Of a stretch of 64,000 nucleotides of DNA, positions 34,039 to 42,905 are shown piece after piece. This DNA is from Persicitalea sp038235275 (GTDB lineage: Bacteria; Bacteroidota; Bacteroidia; Cytophagales; Spirosomataceae). Below the pieces are notes generated by a model. It worked only from the letters and a program-made list of their open reading frames with translations. It did not search any database and was not told the DNA's origin. The stretch's first letter is position 1. Every line of letters starts with the position of its first letter. The position numbers were made by a program, and so were the translations under genes. The DNA is taken from NCBI GenBank assembly GCA_038235275.1, contig JBBSUC010000018.1:1-64000 (forward strand). The letters run 5' to 3'.

Positions 34039-35378
34039 AAAGCTTTCGCCGACTTTTCCCGCCTCATCCGCAATTTCCCGGTATAGTATCGCCCGATGGC
34101 GAAACCCTCTTCCTGCCCGTTCTTTATGGCGGGCCAATAGTGGATGCCGCCGTACAAACGGCTGATGGCCGCTTCGTTGGCCGCTTCCAGAAACGACGAA
34201 AAATGGCGCACCGGCAGGCCAAACTCCACTTCACTCGAATCGGCAAAGGCAAAATTCTCACCGAATAGCTGGCCAAGCATGACCGATGCTCCAGCCGAAA
34301 TAACGCTATGACCGCTGGTGTATTCGGGGAAAGGTGGTGTCTGCAAAACCGGTAGCCAGGCGGGGTCGATGTATTGGTTAATGTAAGTCTCGGGCCGGAT
34401 GACGACGCTGCGGTACTTCTCGTCCCAACAACTGATGAAGCAGTCGGCCAGGGTCACGGCCAGACAGGCGTAGGCTTCCGCCGATTGCAGAGCGTTGGCA
34501 TCTGCTTGCCGGCAGGCCAGCCGGGTAATGTTCATCCAGTGACCGTTGGGCGATATTTTTTTGGTGGCATACATCACGTGGCCTCGCACGTTCATCGTGA
34601 AGGGATTGCAATCCCAAAACTTGGCGATGTCGATTTGGGCAACGGTGTTGTCTTTCACTTGCTTGTACACTTGCACGACATCTTTGTAAAAAACGCTGTT
34701 CGTGTCGGTGGAAAAAGCGGGCGGTGGCGCGGGCTTGAACTGGGCGGCAGAGTCGAGGGCAAAGGTGCGCAGCTTGTTCCAATTGGGCTCGATGGCCTTA
34801 ATATAGGCGGGCGGCGTGGGTTTCCAGGAAGCGGCGTCGTTTCTGACTCTGTAAAGTGGTAATGCCCGAGTCTCCTTGTACTGGTCCTTTCTAGCCCAGG
34901 CAATGATGTGGTCGGCCACTTGCTGACCGTAAGCGACGGAGTTGGCAAAAATGTCGGCGGGCATCCCGGTTCCCTGCAATTCCTGCTCCAAAGTTTTTTC
35001 AAAAACGCCAATTTTTTCTTCGGAAATAACCAAAGTTTTCCCGGTCGTCAGTATCGCGTGGACTGCCGCCAGGGTGGGGCTATATTCTTTATTTCTATCA
35101 GGGGGTGGCACGGGCGTTAGACCATGTAGTTGCCCGGCAAAGCTTAGGTACTCCTCATTATTTTGAATCAAAGCCTCGTAGGCGGCCACCGACACATACG
35201 CGTAGGTTCGGCTGGTAACGGGCGGCGAATAAATATCGTAAACCATCACATCCGTCACCTTCTTGATGGCCCGGTGAATGTATTCGGCTCGCTCGGTTTT
35301 GGCTTGCCAATCTTGCGCAAAGACAATTTTGACCAATCCAAAAAGCAAGACAAAAACGATTACTGAAATTTTGTTCAT
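34035..35378 (-). CDS. Vanadium-dependent haloperoxidase / PAP2-family protein, secreted
   Basis: 447 residues with a signal peptide (VIVFVLLFGLVKIVFAQ). The acid-phosphatase-like active site is complete: KYRSVVIRPETY (Lys and Arg of motif 1), PEYTSGHSVISA (Ser-Gly-His, motif 2) and SRLYGGIHYWPAI (Arg and His, motif 3). Haloperoxidases of this type oxidise halides with peroxide; the same fold also acts as a phosphatase, and sequence alone does not decide. Its ATG overlaps the stop of the upstream ASPIC gene (ATGA, 4 bases), so the two are translationally coupled. Confidence 0.9.
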   Translation of the reverse strand: MNKISVIVFVLLFGLVKIVFAQDWQAKTERAEYIHRAIKKVTDVMVYDIYSPPVTSRTYAYVSVAAYEALIQNNEEYLSFAGQLHGLTPVPPPDRNKEYSPTLAAVHAILTTGKTLVISEEKIGVFEKTLEQELQGTGMPADIFANSVAYGQQVADHIIAWARKDQYKETRALPLYRVRNDAASWKPTPPAYIKAIEPNWNKLRTFALDSAAQFKPAPPPAFSTDTNSVFYKDVVQVYKQVKDNTVAQIDIAKFWDCNPFTMNVRGHVMYATKKISPNGHWMNITRLACRQADANALQSAEAYACLAVTLADCFISCWDEKYRSVVIRPETYINQYIDPAWLPVLQTPPFPEYTSGHSVISAGASVMLGQLFGENFAFADSSEVEFGLPVRHFSSFLEAANEAAISRLYGGIHYWPAIKNGQEEGFAIGRYYTGKLRMRREKSAKAF

Positions 35379-38300
35379 AATAATTCCCTTTTAGACCCCT
35401 GAAAACTGGTCACGGTAATTTTCTTCATACTTTTTTCGATGGGGAATTTGCGGGAAGACTGCGACAAATAGGTGGAGCCGTAATAAAACTCCACTTTCCG
35501 TTTGCGACCGTCTTTATAGACAATCTCCGCCGAAAAATCGTCCTCTTTCAGATCGACCCACTTCGCAATGCGCTTTGTCATCGAGCCATTTGGACTATAT
35601 ACCAGCAAGCTGTCCTGGTTTTGCGTTGCGATCAGAATATCTTCATTATTAGCGGTGTGCAGCGTGGCTAACGCTTTGGCATCACCCGGCACGAAAAAGC
35701 CACTTTTGGTCAAAGGAATTGTATTGAAATTTCCTTTGCCATCGCCCTTCAGGCACAAGCCTGTGAAAGCATCGTGGCGACCGCTGTTGGGATCCATGCC
35801 GTAGTCGTTACCGACCAGCAGCAAGTCCAGGTTGCCATCGCCATCCACATCTTCGGCCTTCGTGCCAAAGATAGGAGCGGTTTGCGCTTCGAGCGGCAGG
35901 GGTTTTATTTCCAGGTAGCCATCCCCTTTGTTTTCAATGTAACAACTCCGCATTTCGGTGGCCTGGGCAACCAGTGAATTTTCCAGATCGCTATCGCTCA
36001 AAATTTCCTTCAAACTCGCCAAGCCATAGGATTTAAAGGTTGGAAATTTCTTGCGCATCGTGATCACTTGGCTTACCAAATCGTCGCGGGAGGCAATGGG
36101 AAACGGCTTGCGGCTGCCATCGTCGGCCTTCATGTAGCAAAATACCATCGGGTCGATTGAGCCGTTGCTGTCGAAATCCTTGGCCACCAGAATCATCGGC
36201 TCTTCCGGCGAGGCGGTGTAGTTGGAATTCAATCCCAAATTTCCGGCGATGTAGTCGATGTCGCCATCATTGTCGAAATCACCTGCGGTCAGACTATTCC
36301 ACCAACCGGTTTGTGATTCGAGACCCGTCTTAAAAGCCACAAAGGAAGTACCCAGATTTTTCAGAAAAATGACCGGAAGCCATTCGCCGGTTAAAATCAA
36401 ATCGGGCTTACCATCATTGTCGTAGTCGCTCCACAGGGCGTCCGTAACCATGCCGATGTTTTCCAATGGGGGAAAATACTGGTCGGTCACATCGGTGAAT
36501 TTCCCACCGTCATTTCTTAGCAAAAAACTCCTCGGCGGCACCGGATAGGCCGCCGAAACGACCCGCCCGCCCACGAACAAATCAAGATCGCCATCGCCAT
36601 CGAAGTCCGCCGCCTTCACGCAGGAGCCGTTGGTCAGCTCAGCGGGTAGGGCATCGGCCGCCCGGTTGAATTTTCCTTTTCCGTCATTCAAAAAAAGCCG
36701 GTCGTTGCTAAAAGCGTTGTCGGGCGGAATTTCGTAGCTGCCGCTCACGATGTACAAATCAAGATCTCCGTCGTTGTCGGCGTCGAAAAGGAGTGTGCCT
36801 TGATCTTCGTAAAACCGATCTTCCTTTTGCAAAAACCGGGTTGAATCTTTTATAAATGATCCATTGGCATTTTGCATAAAAAAAACGCCTGCTATACCCG
36901 AAGAGCCACCGACATACAAATCTTCAAATCCGTTCTTGTCAATATCTCCCACCGCAAGCGAAGGGCCGGATTGACTTAACTTATGGGGTAAAGTGGGTTG
37001 CACATCGAAATCAGGAAAGTCTTTTTCCAAAGATTTGTATTCCAAACCGTATTTTTCTGCCCCGCTTTTATAAAAAGCATTGACAAATAAACTGCTTGAT
37101 TTTTCTTTTTTCAGTTGGGCGTCTTTATAAGAAATAGTGATCGCTTGTCCGGCAATGACGTTTTTCAGAATCTGCCGCTTATTATCAGGCCAACGCAGAA
37201 CCAGCGAATCAATTCGCAGGGCTTTCCCCAGGCCAAAATGTGCCCGGCTATCGTCAGTGGACAGGTAGCCACGCGTGGGTTGTTGCTCGAAAAATAGCTG
37301 TTGACCCCCCGAAAAGTAAAGCTGTATGTTCGCCCCAATTCCAGTAGGGTTCCCAGTTGGGCCAGACAGCGATACCGTCAGAAAATGGCTCTTTTGATCG
37401 AGCGTATTTTCGTAGAGAAATGCCGGATCATTGATGTTGTTGATAATCACGTCCAGGTCGCCGTCGTTATCCAAATCCGCGTAGGCTGCCCCGTTGGAAA
37501 AGGTCAGTTCCTCGAATCCCCACGACTTAGTCACATTTTCAAAAGTAAGCCCATTGGTATTTTTATAAGCGTAATTGGCTAGCCTGACCACGGGCAGCGA
37601 GTCGGTCATCGCCAGGGTAAAGCCCTTGCTCGTGCCGCTTTGTCCGTTGTTGTATTCGATATAATCCAGGTCGGTCACATCGCGGGGAAGGCCATTGGTA
37701 ATGATGAGGTCGCGGTAGCCGTCGTTGTCGAAGTCGGCCACCAGCGGACACCAGCTCCAATCGGTTTGATAGATGCCCGCCATAAATGCCGCATCTCCAA
37801 ACACCGGATGGCCCGCCGGGGTCGGTCCGCTGTTCATTTGCAGCACGTTTCGTACGTACTGCGGATTATAATTATACTGGGCGTTGTTGATATAATTGTA
37901 ATATTCATTCCCGCTCAGCATTCGCTTCTTTCGCAGATTATTTTCCGGTAACATTTCCAGGGAAATCAGGTCCACGTTGCCATCGTTATTGATGTCCACC
38001 GCGTCGGTTCCCATCGCATTCCAGCCCGTATGTTTGAAGTACTTGTCCAGGCTGTTGGTAAACGTCCCGTTTTTATTGTTGATAAAACAAAGGTCATTCG
38101 ACACAAAATCATTGGCAACATAAATGTCCGGCCAACCGTCCTGATTGATGTCCGTAATTGCCGCCGCGTGGCCCCAGCCTTCGATGGTGATCCCTGCTGT
38201 TTTCGATACATCAGTGAATTTCCCATTGCCCTCATTTCGGTACAATCGATCGTTATTTTTAGCGCTGCCATCCGTCAGCTTTGCCCGGTAGTGAATTGGG

Positions 38301-38917
38301 GTACGCGGATCATATATTTCGTTGGTGACCTGGTACATATCGAGGTCACCGTCCTTATCATAATCGAAGAAATACGCCTGTGTACTGAACCCGTCGTCGG
38401 CCAGTCCGTAAGCGGCCGCCGACTCTTCGAAAATCGGAACCCCTGATTTGTCCAAGCCTTGGTTGAGGTACAGTAAATTGGTGCGGAGTTTGGGATCGCT
38501 GCGGAAGGAGGCGGACACGTAGATATCCGGCCAGCCGTTGCCGTCGATGTCCACCACCGAGACGCCCGTACACCAGTGGCCTTGTCCGCCGACCTTAGCG
38601 CGGTCGGTGATGTCTTCAAATTTTAGGGCGCCTTGGTTCAGGTACAGCTTGTTGGAAACCATGTTTCCCGCCAGGTAGACATCCATAAACCCGTCTTTGT
38701 TGAAATCGCCGATGCCCACCCCACCGCCGTTGTAAATGTTGGCCTGGTTGAGAATATTGAGCGTGTCGCTTTCGGTCAATCGGTTAGCGAAATCGATCCC
38801 GGTTTGGGAGGCAGGTAGCCGCCGGAAGAGGGTGGGGGACTGGGCGAATATTGGGCCAATTGAAAAGGCCAACAAGACGACCAATTGACACCACATCCCG
38901 TATTTCCGCACAATCAT
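35375..38917 (-). CDS. FG-GAP/VCBS repeat protein with ASPIC/UnbV domain
   Basis: 1180 residues with a signal peptide (QLVVLLAFSIGPIFAQ). Two integrin-like FG-GAP propellers (about 55-500 and 650-1080) are made of D-x-[DN]-x-DG-x-x-D calcium-binding loops such as DFNKDGFMDVYL, DINQDGWPDIYV, DFDGDGDLDLFV and DVDGDGNLDLLL. Between them (about 535-600) is an ASPIC/UnbV-like domain: GPTGNPTGIGANIQLY and IDSLVLRWPDNK. These large extracellular proteins are common in Bacteroidota; most act in binding carbohydrate or protein, no enzyme activity is known. The 4-base overlap with the haloperoxidase gene makes a two-gene operon. Confidence 0.9.
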   Translation of the reverse strand: MIVRKYGMWCQLVVLLAFSIGPIFAQSPTLFRRLPASQTGIDFANRLTESDTLNILNQANIYNGGGVGIGDFNKDGFMDVYLAGNMVSNKLYLNQGALKFEDITDRAKVGGQGHWCTGVSVVDIDGNGWPDIYVSASFRSDPKLRTNLLYLNQGLDKSGVPIFEESAAAYGLADDGFSTQAYFFDYDKDGDLDMYQVTNEIYDPRTPIHYRAKLTDGSAKNNDRLYRNEGNGKFTDVSKTAGITIEGWGHAAAITDINQDGWPDIYVANDFVSNDLCFINNKNGTFTNSLDKYFKHTGWNAMGTDAVDINNDGNVDLISLEMLPENNLRKKRMLSGNEYYNYINNAQYNYNPQYVRNVLQMNSGPTPAGHPVFGDAAFMAGIYQTDWSWCPLVADFDNDGYRDLIITNGLPRDVTDLDYIEYNNGQSGTSKGFTLAMTDSLPVVRLANYAYKNTNGLTFENVTKSWGFEELTFSNGAAYADLDNDGDLDVIINNINDPAFLYENTLDQKSHFLTVSLSGPTGNPTGIGANIQLYFSGGQQLFFEQQPTRGYLSTDDSRAHFGLGKALRIDSLVLRWPDNKRQILKNVIAGQAITISYKDAQLKKEKSSSLFVNAFYKSGAEKYGLEYKSLEKDFPDFDVQPTLPHKLSQSGPSLAVGDIDKNGFEDLYVGGSSGIAGVFFMQNANGSFIKDSTRFLQKEDRFYEDQGTLLFDADNDGDLDLYIVSGSYEIPPDNAFSNDRLFLNDGKGKFNRAADALPAELTNGSCVKAADFDGDGDLDLFVGGRVVSAAYPVPPRSFLLRNDGGKFTDVTDQYFPPLENIGMVTDALWSDYDNDGKPDLILTGEWLPVIFLKNLGTSFVAFKTGLESQTGWWNSLTAGDFDNDGDIDYIAGNLGLNSNYTASPEEPMILVAKDFDSNGSIDPMVFCYMKADDGSRKPFPIASRDDLVSQVITMRKKFPTFKSYGLASLKEILSDSDLENSLVAQATEMRSCYIENKGDGYLEIKPLPLEAQTAPIFGTKAEDVDGDGNLDLLLVGNDYGMDPNSGRHDAFTGLCLKGDGKGNFNTIPLTKSGFFVPGDAKALATLHTANNEDILIATQNQDSLLVYSPNGSMTKRIAKWVDLKEDDFSAEIVYKDGRKRKVEFYYGSTYLSQSSRKFPIEKSMKKITVTSFQGSKRELL

Positions 38918-39048
38918 AGCGTTTTTTTATCTTGAAAAAATTGAATATTTCACTTGAAACGAACGAAAGTGTTCATATTGTTCCGTCGGCTGAGTTTGGG
39001 ACACTTTCCTGACAACTAGATAGAGGTATCTTCTTTATGCTCTATTGT

Positions 39049-39080
39049 AAGAGGTCATAATCCGGGTAATTGACCTCTTT
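39049..39080 (+). terminator. Hairpin with T-run in the leader before GH92
   Basis: AAGAGGTCA (39049-39057) pairs with TGACCTCTT (39071-39079), followed by TTT. There is no plus-strand gene just upstream: the flanking ASPIC gene runs the other way. It could attenuate the GH92 transcript or stop stray transcription. The rest of the 38918-39191 gap shows nothing clear. Confidence 0.4.
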
Positions 39081-39191
39081 TAAGTTCGCAGGGCTATAGC
39101 TTGCGCTAATACTTTGCACCCTTTCAGGGCTGGGAGAAGTAGGTTTTTGATTTTATTATCCTGTTTGAAATTCTTCATTAAAGCTTGCAAA

Positions 39192-41489
39192 ATGTCCCAC
39201 ACCAACAAAATGTTCCTTATCGTCCTGACCTGGCTCTCGGCTTCTTTCCTGAATGCTTTTTGCCAACCTGCCGCCACAACCCCTGACTTGACCCAATACG
39301 TCAATACCCTGCAAGGCACCAATTCAAGTTTCCAACTCACGCGGGGCAATACGTATCCCACCACGGCTCTGCCCTTCGCCATGCACACCTGGACGCCGCA
39401 GACCGGGCGCAACGGCGATGGCTGGAAATACCAATACGCCAAAGACAGCATCCGGGGATTCCAGCAGGCCCATCAGTGCAGTTCCTGGACCAACGACTAC
39501 GCGGTATTCTCGTTGATGCCCGTCATTGGAAACCTCGAAATGGACCAATACAAAAGAGCAGCTCGGTTCAGCCACGCCAACGAAACGGCTAAACCACATT
39601 ATTATAAGGTGAAGCTGGATAACCAGATTGGGGTCGAGCTATCGCCCTCGGAACGCGGGGCGCAGTTGCGGTTTACTTTTCCTGAAAATCAGACGGCCTT
39701 CGTCGTACTGGATGGTTATACCGGGATGAGCGGGGTGGAAATAGACCCGAAAAATCGCCGGATTACGGGTTATGTCCATAATGGGCGGGGGCTGCAAAAG
39801 AACTTCAAAAACTACTTCGTCATCCAGTTCGACCAGCCCTTCCGGGCGCAGGGGATTTGGGAGAACCGAAAAAACGAACGGTGGAACGACCGCCTGTCGG
39901 GAGAAGGGGAGGGTTTCGGGGGGTACATCGAGTTCAAAGCAGGGGAGACAGTGCAGGCGAAGGTGGCCTCGTCCTACATCAGCCCCGAGCAGGCGGCGCT
40001 GAACCTGGAACGCGAACTCGGTGGCCACAAGAATCTGGAAGAAACTAAAGCCGCTGCGCAGCGGCTTTGGAACGAGCATCTGGGCAGAATCCTGGTCGAA
40101 GGCGGCAGTCGGGAAGAGACAGAAACCTTTTACTCCTGCTTCTTCCGGGCCAGTCTGTTCGCAAGAAAATTCTTTGAATTAAATAAAGACGGTAATCCAT
40201 ATTATTTCAGTCCGTACGACGGGAAAATCCACGACGGTTATCTGTACACCGACACGGGTTTTTGGGACACTTTCCGGGCGCAGTTTCCGCTCAACGCCCT
40301 GCTGCATCCCACCATGCACGGCCGCTACGTGGCTGCCCTGCTCGACGCACAGGAACAGTGCGGATGGCTGCCTTCCTGGTCGTTTCCGGGTGAAGCGGGC
40401 AGCATGATCGGCAACCACGCCATTTCGCTACTGGCCGACGCCTGGGCTAAGGGAATCAGGACGTTCGACTCCGAAAAGGCCCTGGCCGCTTACCTGCACG
40501 AAGCCACCAATAAAGGCCCCTGGGGACCGGCCAACGGGCGCGACGGCTGGAAGGAATACTTTACACTGGGCTACGTACCCTATCCCAAGTACCGCGAAGC
40601 CACCGCCAAAACGCTGGAGTATGCCTACGACGATTTTTGCGGCTATCAGCTTGCCAAAATGACGGGAAATAAATTTTACCAGGATGTGTTTGCCCGGCAG
40701 ATGTACAACTACAAAAATGTCTTTGACCCGCAGGTCGGCTTCATGCGGGGCCGGGGTTTGGACGGAGCCTGGACCCCAAAATTCGACCCTTACGAATGGG
40801 GCGGCCCCTTCACCGAAGGCAACGCCTGGCATTACCTCTGGTCAGTGTTTCAGGACCCGCAGGGATTGATCGACCTCATGGGTGGCGAACAAAATTTTAC
40901 CGCCAAACTGGACTCCGTTTTCACCGTTCCTAACACCGTTCACGTGGGAACCTACGGCGGTAAGATCCACGAAATGACCGAAATGGAAATGACCGACATG
41001 GGTCAGTATGCCCACGGCAACCAGCCGATTCAGCACATGGTGTATCTCTACAACTACGCCGGGCAACCCTGGAAGGCACAGCATCACGCGCGGGAGGTGA
41101 TGGCGCGGCTGTACAGCGGCACCGAGGATGGCTACCCCGGCGACGAGGATCAGGGGCAAACTTCCTCCTGGTACGTGCTGAGCGCGCTGGGCTTTTACAG
41201 CGTTTGTCCCGGCACCGACGAGTACGTGATGGGGAGTCCGGCTTTCCCCAAAACTACCATTACGCTGGAAAACGGGAAGAAATTTATCATCGAAGCCTCA
41301 GGCAATTCCAACCAGAATGTTTACATCCAATCGGCAACTTTGAACGGCAAACCCTTTTTTCGCACTTTTCTTCGCCATAGCGAGATTACCGATGGCGGAA
41401 CGCTGAAACTAGAAATGAGCGACTCGCCGAATACCACACGGGGAACGGCGATGGGAGACCGTCCCTTTTCTTTGTCGAGCAGCAAGTAG
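39192..41489 (+). CDS. GH92 family exo-alpha-mannosidase, secreted
   Basis: 765 residues with a signal peptide (FLIVLTWLSASFLNAFCQ). Calcium-dependent inverting alpha-mannosidase removing terminal mannose, for example from N-glycans or yeast mannan. The N-terminal beta-sandwich begins VNTLQGTNSSF and TYPTTALPFAMHTWTP; the (alpha/alpha)6 domain contains TGFWDTFRAQFPL, WLPSWSFPGEAGSMIGNHA, YEWGGPFTEGNAWHYLW and GYPGDEDQGQTSSWYVLSALGFY, where the conserved GDEDQGQ...W motif holds catalytic acids and calcium ligands. ATG 39192 opens the signal peptide. It lies between the sigma factor and the FecR/SusCD genes on the same strand, so mannose-containing glycans are plausible substrates of the locus. 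Confidence 0.93.
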   Translation: MSHTNKMFLIVLTWLSASFLNAFCQPAATTPDLTQYVNTLQGTNSSFQLTRGNTYPTTALPFAMHTWTPQTGRNGDGWKYQYAKDSIRGFQQAHQCSSWTNDYAVFSLMPVIGNLEMDQYKRAARFSHANETAKPHYYKVKLDNQIGVELSPSERGAQLRFTFPENQTAFVVLDGYTGMSGVEIDPKNRRITGYVHNGRGLQKNFKNYFVIQFDQPFRAQGIWENRKNERWNDRLSGEGEGFGGYIEFKAGETVQAKVASSYISPEQAALNLERELGGHKNLEETKAAAQRLWNEHLGRILVEGGSREETETFYSCFFRASLFARKFFELNKDGNPYYFSPYDGKIHDGYLYTDTGFWDTFRAQFPLNALLHPTMHGRYVAALLDAQEQCGWLPSWSFPGEAGSMIGNHAISLLADAWAKGIRTFDSEKALAAYLHEATNKGPWGPANGRDGWKEYFTLGYVPYPKYREATAKTLEYAYDDFCGYQLAKMTGNKFYQDVFARQMYNYKNVFDPQVGFMRGRGLDGAWTPKFDPYEWGGPFTEGNAWHYLWSVFQDPQGLIDLMGGEQNFTAKLDSVFTVPNTVHVGTYGGKIHEMTEMEMTDMGQYAHGNQPIQHMVYLYNYAGQPWKAQHHAREVMARLYSGTEDGYPGDEDQGQTSSWYVLSALGFYSVCPGTDEYVMGSPAFPKTTITLENGKKFIIEASGNSNQNVYIQSATLNGKPFFRTFLRHSEITDGGTLKLEMSDSPNTTRGTAMGDRPFSLSSSK

Positions 41490-41507
41490 GTTTGCTTTGA
41501 AATCTCT

Positions 41508-41549
41508 ATCCGGGGCGGCTTTAGCGGCGGCGGCCGACCGTCCCCGGAT
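41508..41549. repeat. GC-rich hairpin after the GH92 gene
   Basis: ATCCGGGG (41508-41515) pairs with CCCCGGAT (41542-41549). No T-run follows, so it is not a standard terminator. Its loop contains GCGGCCGACCGT (41530-41541), a 12-mer that recurs, inverted, in the damaged tRNA-Pro copy at 62614-62625. Confidence 0.5.
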
Positions 41550-41663
41550 GCCGGATTGATGCTTGACTACTGCCACATTATAATTTTTCTTAAAAAAATT
41601 TCACGCGGAAGGGGTCAAATTCAAATCGACCGACTCTGTTCTGTTATAATCCTCCTTTAAATA

Positions 41664-42797
41664 GTGAATAAGACCCCCTACACGCTAACGGAACTGATTC
41701 AGAACGATGATTTTATCGCCTGGGTCCTGCATCCCGACGAAATTAATAATCGGCGTTGGCAGGAGTACCTCCACGCTTTTCCCGAAAAAATAGAAACGGT
41801 GGAGGATGCCAAAGGATATGTAATTCTGCTGGCCGAAGATACCGGACGCCACAAGCCTACGCCCGAGCAAAGCGACCGGATGCGGCAAGTGGTGGAGTCT
41901 TATGTTCATCAGGAAGAAGAGGAAAAAACAGAAATACGGCTGGATTCCACCCAGGGAGGTTTCGACTGGAGAAGGTGGCGGATAGCGGCTTCGGTGGCGG
42001 TGCTTTTAGGGGTTGGAGCTGTCAGTTATCTCTATGTGAACCAGTTGCCGGAATCGTATGCCGCTCGTGCTGAAATTTCCGCAAAGGATGCAGGCGAGTT
42101 GCGGCGAACCAATGATACCGACAAGCCGATGACGATTATCCTCGCCGACGGGAGTTCGGTCGTGTTGTTGCCGGGCAGTGTTTTGGAGTACTCGGCGGCG
42201 GAGCATCCCAAGCGTCGAGAGGTGCGGCTGGTAGGTCGGGCTTTTTTTGAAATCGTGAAAAACCGGGACAAACCCTTCTTTGTGTACACCGATGATGTGG
42301 CCACCAAAGTGTTGGGGACCAGTTTCCTGATTGATGCTCCGGCGGACCGGGAAGAAATGAAAATAGAAGTTAAAACGGGCCAAGTGGCGGTTTTTCCGCT
42401 CAGCCGCAACCCTTCGGAAACAGAAAGGGCCGACGCTGATAAGCCGGAGCTGCGGGGGCTGCTGGTAGGGCAGGATGAAAAGGTGGCGGTTTCCCGGCTG
42501 AACGGAAAACCTATTAAAATAACCGAAGAACCGGCGCGGGTTGTCGTCGCAAAAGATATTTCTGAACAAGCATTCGTATTCGACGAAACGCCTGTAGCAG
42601 AAGTTTTCAGCGCTTTAGAACTGGCCTATAATGTGAAAATAGAATATGATGTTCAAATGATGGGGGCTTGTCCGCTGAATGCCACCCTGGTCGGGGAGCC
42701 TTTTATAAAAAAACTCAACGTGATTTGTGCGGCCCTTGATGCTAAGTACGAGATGAATGAAAACCTGGTCAGTATCACGGGCCGGGGTTGTAAATGA
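41664..42797 (+). CDS. FecR family anti-sigma factor / transducer
   Basis: 377 residues. The N-terminal cytoplasmic part (1-95) would bind an ECF sigma factor; one membrane helix at about 100-120 (IAASVAVLLGVGAVSYLYV); the periplasmic FecR domain (about 145-240: LADGSSVVLLPGSVLEY, REVRLVGRAFFEI, VYTDDVATKVLGTSF); and DUF4974 at the end (about 305-375: FDETPVAEVFSALELAYNV, CPLNATL). It receives a signal from the STN domain of the SusC protein downstream and releases its sigma factor. The start is GTG 41664 and no ATG lies near. It is 108 bp before susC; the sigma partner is not adjacent but may be the orphan at 33436. Confidence 0.92.
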   Translation: MNKTPYTLTELIQNDDFIAWVLHPDEINNRRWQEYLHAFPEKIETVEDAKGYVILLAEDTGRHKPTPEQSDRMRQVVESYVHQEEEEKTEIRLDSTQGGFDWRRWRIAASVAVLLGVGAVSYLYVNQLPESYAARAEISAKDAGELRRTNDTDKPMTIILADGSSVVLLPGSVLEYSAAEHPKRREVRLVGRAFFEIVKNRDKPFFVYTDDVATKVLGTSFLIDAPADREEMKIEVKTGQVAVFPLSRNPSETERADADKPELRGLLVGQDEKVAVSRLNGKPIKITEEPARVVVAKDISEQAFVFDETPVAEVFSALELAYNVKIEYDVQMMGACPLNATLVGEPFIKKLNVICAALDAKYEMNENLVSITGRGCK

Positions 42798-42905
42798 ACT
42801 GACCTTTAACAATTAAATAACCCTAACGCTACCTACCTATGAGATGAAAAAAAACTTGATGATACCTAAATCTTTTCTTTTCCATTTTCCTACTATTTCT
42901 ATCCT

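Noticed and set aside
41508..41549. Rho-independent terminator after GH92
   Set aside because: The stem lacks a following T-run and has a 26-nt loop; listed as a hairpin only.
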